Shown here: positions 43,654 to 52,083 of the stretch, one piece after another
Layout: every line of letters begins with the position of its first letter
Numbering within the stretch: position 1 is the stretch's first letter
Source of the DNA: Hyphomicrobiales bacterium
GTDB taxonomy: Bacteria > Pseudomonadota > Alphaproteobacteria > Rhizobiales > Xanthobacteraceae
NCBI GenBank assembly: GCA_009377755.1
Contig: WHTM01000005.1
Span: 62,001 to 126,000 of the forward strand
Direction: 5' to 3'
DNA: 64,000 nucleotides
Program-made: the position numbers and the translations under genes
The notes under the pieces: model-generated
Told to the model about the DNA's origin: nothing
What the model saw: only the letters and a program-made list of their open reading frames with translations
Database searches by the model: none

Positions 43654-46600
43654 ATGCCGAACGCCGCACAATCACGCCCGCTGAAGAAAGGCGACCATGT
43701 CTTCCTGGTCGACGGGTCGTCGTACATTTTCCGTGCCTATTTCGCGATGTTCAAGGCCGCCCAGGCGCGCGGCAAGAGCTTTACCCGCTCGGACGGCCTG
43801 CCGGTCGGCGGTGTGATGGCGTTCACCAACATGCTGTTCAAGCTGTTGCGCGAAGGCATCGACGGCGTGAAGCCGACCCATATGGGCGTCGTCTTCGACC
43901 ATTCGGAAAAAACCTTCCGCAACGATATCTATGCCAACTACAAGGGACACCGCCCGGACGCGCCGGACGAACTCAAGCCGCAGTTTCCGCTGATGCGCGA
44001 GGCGGTGCGCGCCTTCGGCCTGCTTCCCGTGGAGCAAAAGGGATTCGAGGCGGACGACCTGATCGCCACCTACGCGCGGGAGGCGCTGGAGGCCGGCGCC
44101 GACGTCACCGTCGTCGCCGGCGACAAGGATCTGATGCAGCTCGTCCGGCCGGGCATTGCCATGTACGACCCGATGCCCGGCAACGAGCGGCGCATCGGGC
44201 GCGAGGAGGTGATCGCCAAGTTCGGCGTGCCGCCGGAAAAGGTCGTCGAGGTGCAGGCGCTGATCGGCGATACCACCGACAACGTGCCGGGCGTGCCGGG
44301 CATTGGCGTGAAGACCGCGGCCCAGCTCATCGGCGATTTCGGCGACTTGGAAACGCTGCTGGCGCGCGCCGGCGAGATCAAGCAGGAGAAGCGCCGGCAG
44401 TCGCTGATCGAGTTCGCCGAGCAGGCGCGTATGTCGAAGCGGCTGGTGCTCCTCGACGATCACGTCGCGCTGGCATGCCCGCTGAACGAACTCAGCCTCG
44501 ACGGCGCGTCGTGCCTGCAAGGCGGCGACGGCAAGCAGCTCGTCGCCTTCCTCAAGGCAATGGAATTCACGACGCTGACCAAGCGCGCCGCCGAGGCGAC
44601 CGGCATCGAGGCCGACGAGATCGAGCCCGATCCGCGGCTACGTGCGGATGGCTCGCTGTTCCCTGGCCCCGGCCTCTCCACAGACACGGCGTCACCCTCT
44701 CCCCTTGAGGGAGAGGGTGGTTCCGCGCGGAGCGTGGAACCGGGTGAGGGGGCAGCAACGACGACACCCCCCACCCGGAGCGCTACGCGCTCCGACCTCC
44801 CCCTCAAAGGGGGAGGTGGAGCCCGAGGCAAAGACGTCGTTTCACTTGCACCTTCGGAACTCGTGGAAAGCCGCAAAGCCGAGATTGCCAGGCAAAAAGT
44901 CGATCCCTCGCGCTACGTCACGATCGGCGATCTCGCCACGCTCAACGCCTGGATCGAGCGTGCCATCGACCTCGGCACCGTCGGTATCGACCTCGTCACC
45001 ACCTCGCCCGATCCGATGATCGCCGAGATCGTCGGCATCTCACTCGCGCTTGGCCCGAATGACGCCGGCTACATCCCGCTCAGCCACCGCGCCTCCGACG
45101 ACCTCCTGGCCGGCGGCGGGTTGATGCCGGGACAGATTCCCGAGCGCGATGCCCTCAAGGCCCTGCGGCGCCTGTTCGAGGATCCCGGCGTGCTCAAGGT
45201 CGGCCACGACATCAAGGCCGACGTGCTGCTGCTCGGCAGGCACGACATCCCCTTGGCACCGTTCGACGACGTGCTGCTGATGTCCTACGTGCTCGACGCC
45301 GGCCTCGGCGGCCACGACCTCGAAGCGCTGGCGACGCGCCATCTCAATCACAAGGCCCTGCGTCTCGCCGATGTCGTCGGCAAGGGCCGCACGCTCGTGC
45401 CGTTCGAGCAGATTGAGATCACCCGCGCCTGCCCCTACTGCGCCGAGCAGCCGGACCTGACGTTGCGCCTGTGGCGGCTGCTCAAGGCGCGCGTCGTTGC
45501 CGAGCACATGTCCACTGTCTACGAGACGCTTGAGCGGCCGCTGGTGCCGGTGCTGGCGCGCATGGAGCGCGCCGGAATTCGCATCGACCGCACCATCCTG
45601 GCACGGCTCTCCGCCGAATTTGCCCAGACCATGGCGCGGCTCGACGACGAGATCGCCGACCTTGCCGGCGAACGCTTCAACCTGGGCAGCCCGAAGCAGC
45701 TCGGCGATATCCTGTTCGGCAAGATGAGCCTGCCGGGTGCGTCGAAGACGCCGACCGGGGCATGGTCGACGCGCGCCAACGTGCTCGAGGAGCTTGCCGA
45801 GCAGGGCCATGAGCTTCCGGCGAAGATTCTCGAGTGGCGGCAGGTATCAAAGCTGAAGTCGACGTATACCGACGCCCTGCCCTCCTATGTTAATTCCGAA
45901 ACCAATCGCGTGCATACGAGCTACGCGCTCGCCGCCACCACCACCGGCCGCCTCTCCTCCTCCGAGCCGAACCTGCAGAACATCCCGATCCGCCGCGAGG
46001 ACGGGCGCAAGATCCGCAAGGCCTTCATCGCCGAAGAGGGTCACAAACTGGTGTCCGCCGATTACTCGCAGATCGAGTTGCGGTTGCTCGCCGAGATCGC
46101 CGACGTGCCGGCGCTGCGGCAGGCGTTCCGCGAGGGGATCGACATTCATGCGCTCACGGCGTCGGAAATGTTCGGCGTGCCGGTGCACGGCATGCCGGGC
46201 GACGTGCGCCGCCGCGCCAAGGCGATCAACTTCGGTATCATCTACGGCATCTCGGCATTCGGTCTTGCCAACCAGCTCGGCATCGGCCGCGAAGAAGCAG
46301 GCGCCTATATCAGGAAGTATTTCGAACGCTTCCCCGGCATCCGCGACTACATGGAGGCGACCAAGGCCGCGTGCCGCGAACAGGGCTACGTGACGACGCT
46401 GTTCGGCCGCAAGATGCATTATCCGGAGATCAAAGCGAAGAATCCCTCGCTGCGCTCCTTCAACGAGCGCGCCGCCATCAATGCGCGATTGCAGGGCACG
46501 GCCGCCGATATCATTCGGCGCGCGATGATCCGCATCGACCCGGCGCTCAAGAAAGCGAAGTCGTCAGCGCGCATGCTGTTGCAGGTGCATGACGAATTGA

Positions 46601-46746
46601 TCTTTGAAGTGGCGGAGAACGAGGTCGAAGCGACGCTGCCGGTGGTCAAGCGCGTGATGGAAGACGCCCCCCACCCGGCGCTCACGTTGCATGTACCGCT
46701 CTCCGTCGACGCCCGCGCCGCATCCAATTGGGACGAGGCGCACTAG
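43654..46746 (+). CDS. polA: DNA polymerase I with degenerate proofreading motif
   Basis: This 1030-aa repair and Okazaki-fragment polymerase has an N-terminal 5'-nuclease (residues 15-290; VDGSSYIFRAYFA, GDKDLMQ, GIGVKTAAQLIG), a 3'-5' exonuclease-like domain (about 395-590) and a family-A polymerase. Polymerase motifs are intact: A DYSQIELR, B RRRAKAINFGIIYG, C QVHDEL. In the exonuclease-like domain the DxE metal motif reads IDLVTT: Asp446 remains but the Glu position is Val448. Residues about 347-390 (SPSPLEGEGGSARSVEPG and following) are encoded by a palindromic repeat between the nuclease and exonuclease-like domains. ATG 43654 was chosen; an upstream start at 43546 lies inside another repeat. 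Confidence 0.93.
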   Translation: MPNAAQSRPLKKGDHVFLVDGSSYIFRAYFAMFKAAQARGKSFTRSDGLPVGGVMAFTNMLFKLLREGIDGVKPTHMGVVFDHSEKTFRNDIYANYKGHRPDAPDELKPQFPLMREAVRAFGLLPVEQKGFEADDLIATYAREALEAGADVTVVAGDKDLMQLVRPGIAMYDPMPGNERRIGREEVIAKFGVPPEKVVEVQALIGDTTDNVPGVPGIGVKTAAQLIGDFGDLETLLARAGEIKQEKRRQSLIEFAEQARMSKRLVLLDDHVALACPLNELSLDGASCLQGGDGKQLVAFLKAMEFTTLTKRAAEATGIEADEIEPDPRLRADGSLFPGPGLSTDTASPSPLEGEGGSARSVEPGEGAATTTPPTRSATRSDLPLKGGGGARGKDVVSLAPSELVESRKAEIARQKVDPSRYVTIGDLATLNAWIERAIDLGTVGIDLVTTSPDPMIAEIVGISLALGPNDAGYIPLSHRASDDLLAGGGLMPGQIPERDALKALRRLFEDPGVLKVGHDIKADVLLLGRHDIPLAPFDDVLLMSYVLDAGLGGHDLEALATRHLNHKALRLADVVGKGRTLVPFEQIEITRACPYCAEQPDLTLRLWRLLKARVVAEHMSTVYETLERPLVPVLARMERAGIRIDRTILARLSAEFAQTMARLDDEIADLAGERFNLGSPKQLGDILFGKMSLPGASKTPTGAWSTRANVLEELAEQGHELPAKILEWRQVSKLKSTYTDALPSYVNSETNRVHTSYALAATTTGRLSSSEPNLQNIPIRREDGRKIRKAFIAEEGHKLVSADYSQIELRLLAEIADVPALRQAFREGIDIHALTASEMFGVPVHGMPGDVRRRAKAINFGIIYGISAFGLANQLGIGREEAGAYIRKYFERFPGIRDYMEATKAACREQGYVTTLFGRKMHYPEIKAKNPSLRSFNERAAINARLQGTAADIIRRAMIRIDPALKKAKSSARMLLQVHDELIFEVAENEVEATLPVVKRVMEDAPHPALTLHVPLSVDARAASNWDEAH
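44691..44822. repeat. CCCTCCCCC-type palindromic repeat (family F) inside polA
   Basis: Its parts are CACCCTCTCCCCTTGAGGGA, GAGGGTGG, then GAGCGCTACGCGCTC and GACCTCCCCCTCAAAGGGGG, AGGTGG. It stays open in the polA frame and encodes a Pro-, Gly-, Glu-rich segment exactly between two domains. Confidence 0.85.
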
Positions 46747-46891
46747 ACGACCGATTCCATGAAACCGCTCTGTTACAGTTTTGGACTTCGGAGCGTAAAA
46801 TGCGGCTGTTTTCGAAGGCCGCATATGATTCGAACTTTGGAAGCGTCCGACGACGGTCCTGGTGGCCGTTTGATTTTCGTGCTCCCACCAA

Positions 46892-47947
46892 TCAACGTGC
46901 GATGACGATTGTGGTGCAGGCACTTTCGAGCTTCGGCAGTTCACGGCTGCTCGCCATACGAACCTTCAGCGTTCGCTCGTCGCTGCGAACGACCGGACAA
47001 TAGGGATCGGGACTGCCAAGCGCGCCCATTAAGCGCCGCCGGCCGGCGCAGCCACCGCTACACGTCTCCCGATAGCCGCAGCTCGCGCAGGCTTGGGGCG
47101 TCGCACGCGCGGCAGCGAACGGCTCGGTGGCGATAATATCAGCCCCGAGATCAAGAAGCAGGTCGAGCGGCGCGCCGGTGCCTGGCCAATAAACGCAAGG
47201 TTGCACGGTCGCGCGCGGGGTGACCCGGACCGTCGCCACTCCACAGCCACCCTGCCGCGGCGGCATGCCGGCCATTGCCCGCACGAGCGGCTCGCCGATC
47301 GCGATCACGTCGGTGCGCGCGAACAACGACTCAAACCCCTGCCAATACTCCTCATACGAAAGCGCGAATTTGTCGGTTCGCACCGACTGATAGACGTTGA
47401 TCCGCAACGGCGCGTCATACTGTTTCACCACCTCCGCGATGCCGGCAAGGCGGGCGAAATTTGAACGCATCATCACCGCAATGAATGTCACCGGGACACC
47501 GAGCCGGCGGCAGCGCTCCGCCTGCTCGTGCAAGAGTCGCCAATTGCCGGTGCCGCGCTGAGCGTCTTGTTCGGCCTCGGTCGTGTAGTCGAGCGAGAAT
47601 TCCACATCCTTGAATGCGGTGACTTGCTGGTCGTCGAGAATCTCAATCGAATGACCATTCGAGGTGATTGTGAGCTTGATCGGCTCATGCCTCAGAAAGT
47701 GTAGCAGTTGAGGAAATTCGGGATGCATTCCGTTTTCGCCGGTCCCGAGATTGACCGAGCGCACGGGAATGCGCCGCATCACTGAGCGCACTTGGTCGAG
47801 CGCCAGGCGATCGACGCGCGTCGGATCACGGTAGCAAAAATTGCACGCGAGATTACACTCGTTCGTGAGTCCGATCCCAAGTGCGAAGGCACGCTCGGCG
47901 ACCGTCGCCGACTTGCCCTCACTCGATCGTGAAGCCGCTAACGCCAT
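46892..47947 (-). CDS. Radical SAM/SPASM protein A
   Basis: This 351-aa protein binds the radical SAM cluster with CNLACNFC (Cys31, Cys35, Cys38). A C-terminal SPASM-type region has further Cys: CGVATVRVTPRATVQPC, then ACASCGYRETCSGGCAGRR and YC, enough for two auxiliary clusters. SPASM enzymes commonly modify peptides or serve cofactor synthesis. ATG 47947 has AGGA upstream; a TTG at 47954-47956 is possible. It is divergent from a methyltransferase, with about 58 bases between them. No clear precursor peptide gene is adjacent. The substrate is unknown, and its location suggests a tie to the selenium genes. Confidence 0.86.
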   Translation of the reverse strand: MALAASRSSEGKSATVAERAFALGIGLTNECNLACNFCYRDPTRVDRLALDQVRSVMRRIPVRSVNLGTGENGMHPEFPQLLHFLRHEPIKLTITSNGHSIEILDDQQVTAFKDVEFSLDYTTEAEQDAQRGTGNWRLLHEQAERCRRLGVPVTFIAVMMRSNFARLAGIAEVVKQYDAPLRINVYQSVRTDKFALSYEEYWQGFESLFARTDVIAIGEPLVRAMAGMPPRQGGCGVATVRVTPRATVQPCVYWPGTGAPLDLLLDLGADIIATEPFAAARATPQACASCGYRETCSGGCAGRRRLMGALGSPDPYCPVVRSDERTLKVRMASSRELPKLESACTTIVIAR

Positions 47948-48005
47948 GATGGTCAAATCCTCATGGTAGGTTCGCCGATGGATTCTCCGTCACGTTCAAT
48001 CGGCG

Positions 48006-48848
48006 ATGACACTAAAGACTGACCTCCAACCAGACCAGCAAACGGCCCTCTGGGATGATCACGTTGCTGTGTACGAGTCCGTGTTCGAGCCTTTGACGAC
48101 GGCATTCGGGCGCCGGGCGCTTGATCTGCTCGCGCCCCGCACCGGCAGCCGCATCATTGATGTTGGGGCCGGAAGCGGTGGTGTCGCGTTGCTGGCCCAG
48201 AGCCGCGGCATTGATGTTCTTGCCATCGATGCCTCGGAACGAATGGTGGAGCGGATTCGAGAGCGGGCGGACGCGGTGGGTGGCCGACCAGGACGCATTC
48301 GTGCCGAGGTCATGGATGGCGCCGCGCTGACGCTCCCCGACGACAGCTTCGATGCCGGAATTTCAGTGTTCGGCGTGGTCCTGCTTCCGGACGCGAAATC
48401 GGGGGTCCGTGAAATGACGCGCGTGGTGAGGCCCGGAGCGCCGGTCGCAGTCGTTACCTGGACCGAAATGGAGCGCTACGAACTGGCGGCCCGCCTTCTT
48501 GACGCCATCGCGGCCGTGCGCGGCCCACAGCCTCCTCCGATGACCCTGCCGGCCCAGCTCCGATTCCGGGAGCCGGCCGTGTTCCAAAGCTTACTCGCTT
48601 CAGCCGGGCTCAACGTCAAATCGATCACGCGGCTTGAAGAGCAATGGACATTGCCGTCAGCGGCGTGGATTGCCCAAAACGTCGCCTTCGCACCGGGAAT
48701 GTCCGCGATGGTTCGGGGGCTTGGCCATGAGCGCGATGCTGTGATGCAATATTTCGTGTCCGCGCTTGAACGCGACCAGGGGCCCGGTGAAGTGACCCTT
48801 TCCGCCGTCGCCCATACTGGGATTGGGGTGAAACCGGACGCCCAATAA
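48006..48848 (+). CDS. Class I SAM-dependent methyltransferase
   Basis: This 280-aa cytosolic enzyme has motif I DVGAGSGGVALLAQ (about residues 52-65), an acidic end of strand beta-2 (LAIDASERMV), and post-motif I DGAALTLPDDSFDAG. It resembles UbiE/COQ5-like and small-molecule methyltransferases. Its promoter faces radical SAM protein A, and 124 bases downstream begins the ABC importer operon. Methylation of selenium, arsenic or a small organic product is possible; the sequence does not decide. The C-terminal 100 residues (QWTLPSAAWIAQNVAFAPGM) may form the acceptor lid. Confidence 0.85.
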   Translation: MTLKTDLQPDQQTALWDDHVAVYESVFEPLTTAFGRRALDLLAPRTGSRIIDVGAGSGGVALLAQSRGIDVLAIDASERMVERIRERADAVGGRPGRIRAEVMDGAALTLPDDSFDAGISVFGVVLLPDAKSGVREMTRVVRPGAPVAVVTWTEMERYELAARLLDAIAAVRGPQPPPMTLPAQLRFREPAVFQSLLASAGLNVKSITRLEEQWTLPSAAWIAQNVAFAPGMSAMVRGLGHERDAVMQYFVSALERDQGPGEVTLSAVAHTGIGVKPDAQ

Positions 48849-48934
48849 ATTGCGGTATTGCGTGTAACCAACGATTGTCTCCGGACGAATAAATGAGAAT
48901 GGGACACGCGGAACTGGCCCAAGTCGGCGCCATC

Positions 48935-48955
48935 TGCCCCTTCGCGCCTGGGGCA
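48935..48955. other. Stem-loop in the leader of the ABC operon
   Basis: TGCCCC, nine bases, GGGGCA form a hairpin ending 7 bases before the ribosome site AGGGAG of the binding-protein gene. It could affect translation or be part of an attenuator. Evidence is structural only. Confidence 0.3.
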
Positions 48956-48972
48956 CAGCCAGGGAGTGACCA

Positions 48973-49839
48973 ATGAAGCGAGCCATCTTTGCACTCATGC
49001 TTGCGGTGCCGCTGGCGGCAAGCCCCGTCCTCGCTCAAAGCAGGTCGACATTCGTCTTTACCGCCATTCCCGACCAGGACGAAACGCGCCTGGTCCAGCG
49101 CTTCACGCGCGTCGCGGACCTGTTGCGGAAAAAGCTTGGGGTGGACGTAAAGTATCTGCCGGTGAAGAGCTACCCCGCCACGGTGACCGCCTTCGTCAAT
49201 AGCCAGGTCCAATTGGCATGGTTCGGCGGCTTCACGGGCGTGCAGGCGCGCAGCCGAGTGCAAGACTCCGAGGCCATTGCGCAAGGCGCCGAGGATGTCA
49301 ATTTCAAGAGCTTCCTCATTGCCAATGCGAAGACCGAGCTCAGACCCTCCAAGGAGCTGCCGAAGGGAATCGCCGGCAAGACCTTCACGTTCGGCTCGCG
49401 CTCGTCAACCTCGGGCCGCCTGATGCCGGAATTCTTCATCCGCAAAGAATTCGGAAAGGGCCCCGACGAGATTTTCGCCCGCGTCGGCTTCTCCGGCGAC
49501 CACAGCCGCACCATCCAACTCGTGCAATCGGGCGCGTACGAGGTGGGCGTCCTCGACTACACGGTGTGGGGGCTGGAAGACAAAGCCGGCAAGGTCGACC
49601 ATTCCAAGGTCAAGGTGATCTGGGAATCGCCGACCTATCCGGACTACCAGTGGACCGTCCGCGGCGATGTCGACACGATTTTCGGAACCGGCTTCAAGGA
49701 AAAGCTCCGGGCGGCCCTGCTGTCCATCGACGATCCGGAGATCATGAGCCAGTTCGGGCGGTCAAAATTCATCCCGGCCAAGAATTCGGACTATGCCCCG
49801 ATCGCGGAGGTCGGCAAGGTCACCAAACTCTTGAACTGA
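48973..49839 (+). CDS. PhnD-like periplasmic binding protein (putative selenate/oxyanion)
   Basis: This 288-aa exported protein has a signal peptide (RAIFALMLAVPLAASPVLAQ) and a PhnD-type fold. Segments such as FTAIPDQDETRLVQRF, YPATVTAF and VQLAWFGGFTGVQAR match the family I know as putative selenate ABC transporter binding proteins (TIGR04553), which occurs next to selD. Thus it likely binds selenate or selenite rather than phosphonate. AGGGAGTGACC precedes the ATG. It is first in an operon with an ATPase, a double permease and the selD fusion. The ligand is inferred from context and family, not from binding residues. Confidence 0.87.
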   Translation: MKRAIFALMLAVPLAASPVLAQSRSTFVFTAIPDQDETRLVQRFTRVADLLRKKLGVDVKYLPVKSYPATVTAFVNSQVQLAWFGGFTGVQARSRVQDSEAIAQGAEDVNFKSFLIANAKTELRPSKELPKGIAGKTFTFGSRSSTSGRLMPEFFIRKEFGKGPDEIFARVGFSGDHSRTIQLVQSGAYEVGVLDYTVWGLEDKAGKVDHSKVKVIWESPTYPDYQWTVRGDVDTIFGTGFKEKLRAALLSIDDPEIMSQFGRSKFIPAKNSDYAPIAEVGKVTKLLN

Positions 49840-49850
49840 CGTCACGGCCT

Positions 49851-50510
49851 GTGCCCGCATTGGTGGATTTGCGCAACGCGTCGGCCGGATACGGCGGCCA
49901 CGCGGTGCTGCATGATATCGATCTGACGATCCATACCGGCGAACGTATCGCCGTCATGGGTCGGTCGGGCGCAGGCAAGTCCACGCTACTGAATCTGTTG
50001 CACCAAAATTTGGCCGAGCGCGTTGCACTCATTCCTCAGGCTGCCGCACTGGTCAAGACACTATCGGTCTTCCACAACGTCTACATGGGACGCCTGGACC
50101 GGCACCCGACCTGGTACAATCTGCGGACGCTTGTGTGGCCCAAACGCAGCGACGTCTCCGAAATTGAAGATGTCCTTGATCGGGTGGGACTTACCGATAA
50201 GCTGTTTGCCGCGGCCGGGACGCTTTCGGGCGGTCAGCAACAGCGCACGTCGGTCGCCCGCGCGTTATACAATGGCCGTTCCATCGTCATAGGCGATGAG
50301 CCGGTTTCCGCGCTGGACCGCGTTCAGGCCGCTGACATTCTCGCGACTTTATGTGCGAGGCACGACACGGCAATTCTGGCTCTGCATGACATTCCACTCG
50401 CGCTCGCCAATGTCGACCGAATTGTCGTGATCGACGAGGGCCGGATCGTGCTGGATGCGCCGGCGCGGACGCTCAGTGCCAGCGACCTCGTGCCGTATTA
50501 CGGCGGCTAA
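49851..50510 (+). CDS. PhnC-like ABC transporter ATPase
   Basis: This 219-aa cytosolic ATPase of the PhnC type has Walker A MGRSGAGKSTLLN (about residues 36-48), Q-loop ALIPQ, signature LSGGQQQRTSVARAL and Walker B SIVIGDEPVSALD, with the switch His in LALHD. It is shorter than typical PhnC (about 260 aa). It starts at GTG 49851, 11 bases after the binding-protein stop. It precedes the permease by 7 bases. The intact catalytic residues show an active importer. Confidence 0.86.
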   Translation: MPALVDLRNASAGYGGHAVLHDIDLTIHTGERIAVMGRSGAGKSTLLNLLHQNLAERVALIPQAAALVKTLSVFHNVYMGRLDRHPTWYNLRTLVWPKRSDVSEIEDVLDRVGLTDKLFAAAGTLSGGQQQRTSVARALYNGRSIVIGDEPVSALDRVQAADILATLCARHDTAILALHDIPLALANVDRIVVIDEGRIVLDAPARTLSASDLVPYYGG

Positions 50511-50517
50511 CCCAGCC

Positions 50518-52083
50518 ATGACCGCCCGCGCCGCCGTAATTCCGAAGCTCGGCTACCGCTCAGCAAGTACTCTGTTTCTACTTGTCGCCGCGGCCGCCGT
50601 TGTTGTCGCCGATCTCTCGATCACGGCACTTGATCCATGGCAAGAAATTCGGCGGCTGCTGGCAGGGCTCGTGCAGCCGGACGTTATGTCGATCGAATCC
50701 ATGAGTGTCGTGTGGACGGTCGCATTCGCCGTGCTTGGCGTTTCGCTAGGCGCGACCATGGGGTTCATGTTTGCGCTGATCTTCGCGCGCCTGCGATCGA
50801 TCCGGCTCCTGTGTGCGTTCCTACGGTCCATACACGAGCTGTTCTGGGCGCTACTGCTGATCCAGGTCTCCGGACTGGGCCCAACGACCGGAATTCTTGC
50901 AATCGCGATCCCCTATTCGGGGATCTTCGCCAAAGTCTTCGCCGAGATGATCGAGGAGGCCGATCTTTCGGCCGAGCGTGTGCTGCCGACTGGAACCTCG
51001 ATCGTATCGCGCTTTGCTTTTGCGCGCATTCCCGAGCTCGCGCCGCAATTCTGGACCTATACGCTTTACCGGTTGGAATGCGGAATGCGCTCAACACTTG
51101 TTCTCGGCTTTATCGGTTTGCCGACGATCGGGTTTCATCTCGATTCGTTCTTCAAGCAAGGTAATTACGCGCAAGCCGCGGCGTTGCTATTTTCCTTCTA
51201 CCTGTTGATTGGTTCGCGGCGCCTGTGGGCTCGCCCGGCAACGGTGCCATTGTTGATAATTGCAAGCCTGCTGGTCCTGCCCGACGCCATCGGCGGCGGT
51301 TCAACGCTTGCCAATCTTACGCGCTTCGTGACCCATGAGATTGTTCCCACGCCACTGCGTGGCGCCGACCTGCTGTCGATCGCAACATGGGCGAGTCTTG
51401 CGGCCTGGCTTTCGCCGATCGTCACCGATCAGGTCGTTCCCGGCGCCATCCAGACGCTGGTTCTGTCACAGATCGCGCTCGCCGCCATGGCGATTATCGC
51501 TCTCGTCCTGTTTCCCTTCATCTGCCGCCGCTTTGCCGGCCGAGTTGGGCAGCCGCTCGGGCGCATCGCACTCGTCGTCGTGCGATCGACGCCGGAATAC
51601 ATGCTGGTCTATGTGTTGCTGCAACTGCTTGGGCCGTCGATGCTGCCGGCGATCGTTGCCCTATCGCTGCACAACGGAGCGATAGTCGGCTACCTGATGG
51701 GTCGGCATGCCGACACGCTTAGCTATCGGGCCGATGCGCCCAAAGGCCTTAATCTATACGCCTACGAGACCGTCCCGCGGCTCTACGGGCAATTTCTTGC
51801 CTATGTGCTGTATCGTTGGGAGATTATTTTGCGTGAGAGCGCCATTTTCGGCATCCTTGGTATCTTGACCCTTGGCTACTATGTCGATGCGGCGATAGCG
51901 GAAATCCGGCTCGATGTCGCACTGGTCCTAATCATCGCAACCGCCTTGTTGTCGATGACCGTGGACGCATTGTCACGCTGGTTGCGGCGACGATTGCGGA
52001 TCGACACCATGCCAACACGGCTGTCTGAAGCTCCGAGCGAGACGCGGCTTGGTCAGCCGGCTGGTGCGGAGCAAATCGCATGA
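50518..52083 (+). CDS. PhnE-like permease with two fused modules
   Basis: This 521-aa inner-membrane protein has two PhnE-like halves. Half 1 (residues about 1-260) contains the EAA-like loop segment FAFARIPELAPQFWTYTLYR, followed by LECGMRSTLVLGFIG. Half 2 repeats it as AYETVPRLYGQFLAYVLYR, followed by WEIILRESAIFGILG. Fusion would make one chain form the whole transmembrane pore with the PhnC-like ATPase. Each half has about six helices. The stop overlaps the selD start (ATGA), so uptake and SelD are co-translated. Confidence 0.87.
   Translation: MTARAAVIPKLGYRSASTLFLLVAAAAVVVADLSITALDPWQEIRRLLAGLVQPDVMSIESMSVVWTVAFAVLGVSLGATMGFMFALIFARLRSIRLLCAFLRSIHELFWALLLIQVSGLGPTTGILAIAIPYSGIFAKVFAEMIEEADLSAERVLPTGTSIVSRFAFARIPELAPQFWTYTLYRLECGMRSTLVLGFIGLPTIGFHLDSFFKQGNYAQAAALLFSFYLLIGSRRLWARPATVPLLIIASLLVLPDAIGGGSTLANLTRFVTHEIVPTPLRGADLLSIATWASLAAWLSPIVTDQVVPGAIQTLVLSQIALAAMAIIALVLFPFICRRFAGRVGQPLGRIALVVVRSTPEYMLVYVLLQLLGPSMLPAIVALSLHNGAIVGYLMGRHADTLSYRADAPKGLNLYAYETVPRLYGQFLAYVLYRWEIILRESAIFGILGILTLGYYVDAAIAEIRLDVALVLIIATALLSMTVDALSRWLRRRLRIDTMPTRLSEAPSETRLGQPAGAEQIA

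Noticed and set aside
46801-46823. Hairpin TGCGGC...GCCGCA after polA as a terminator
   Set aside because: The stem is only 6 bp with a long loop and lacks a T-run.
46682-46891. A 69-codon minus-strand frame after radical SAM A as a precursor peptide
   Set aside because: It overlaps the polA end, is Arg-rich and has no leader or core peptide pattern.
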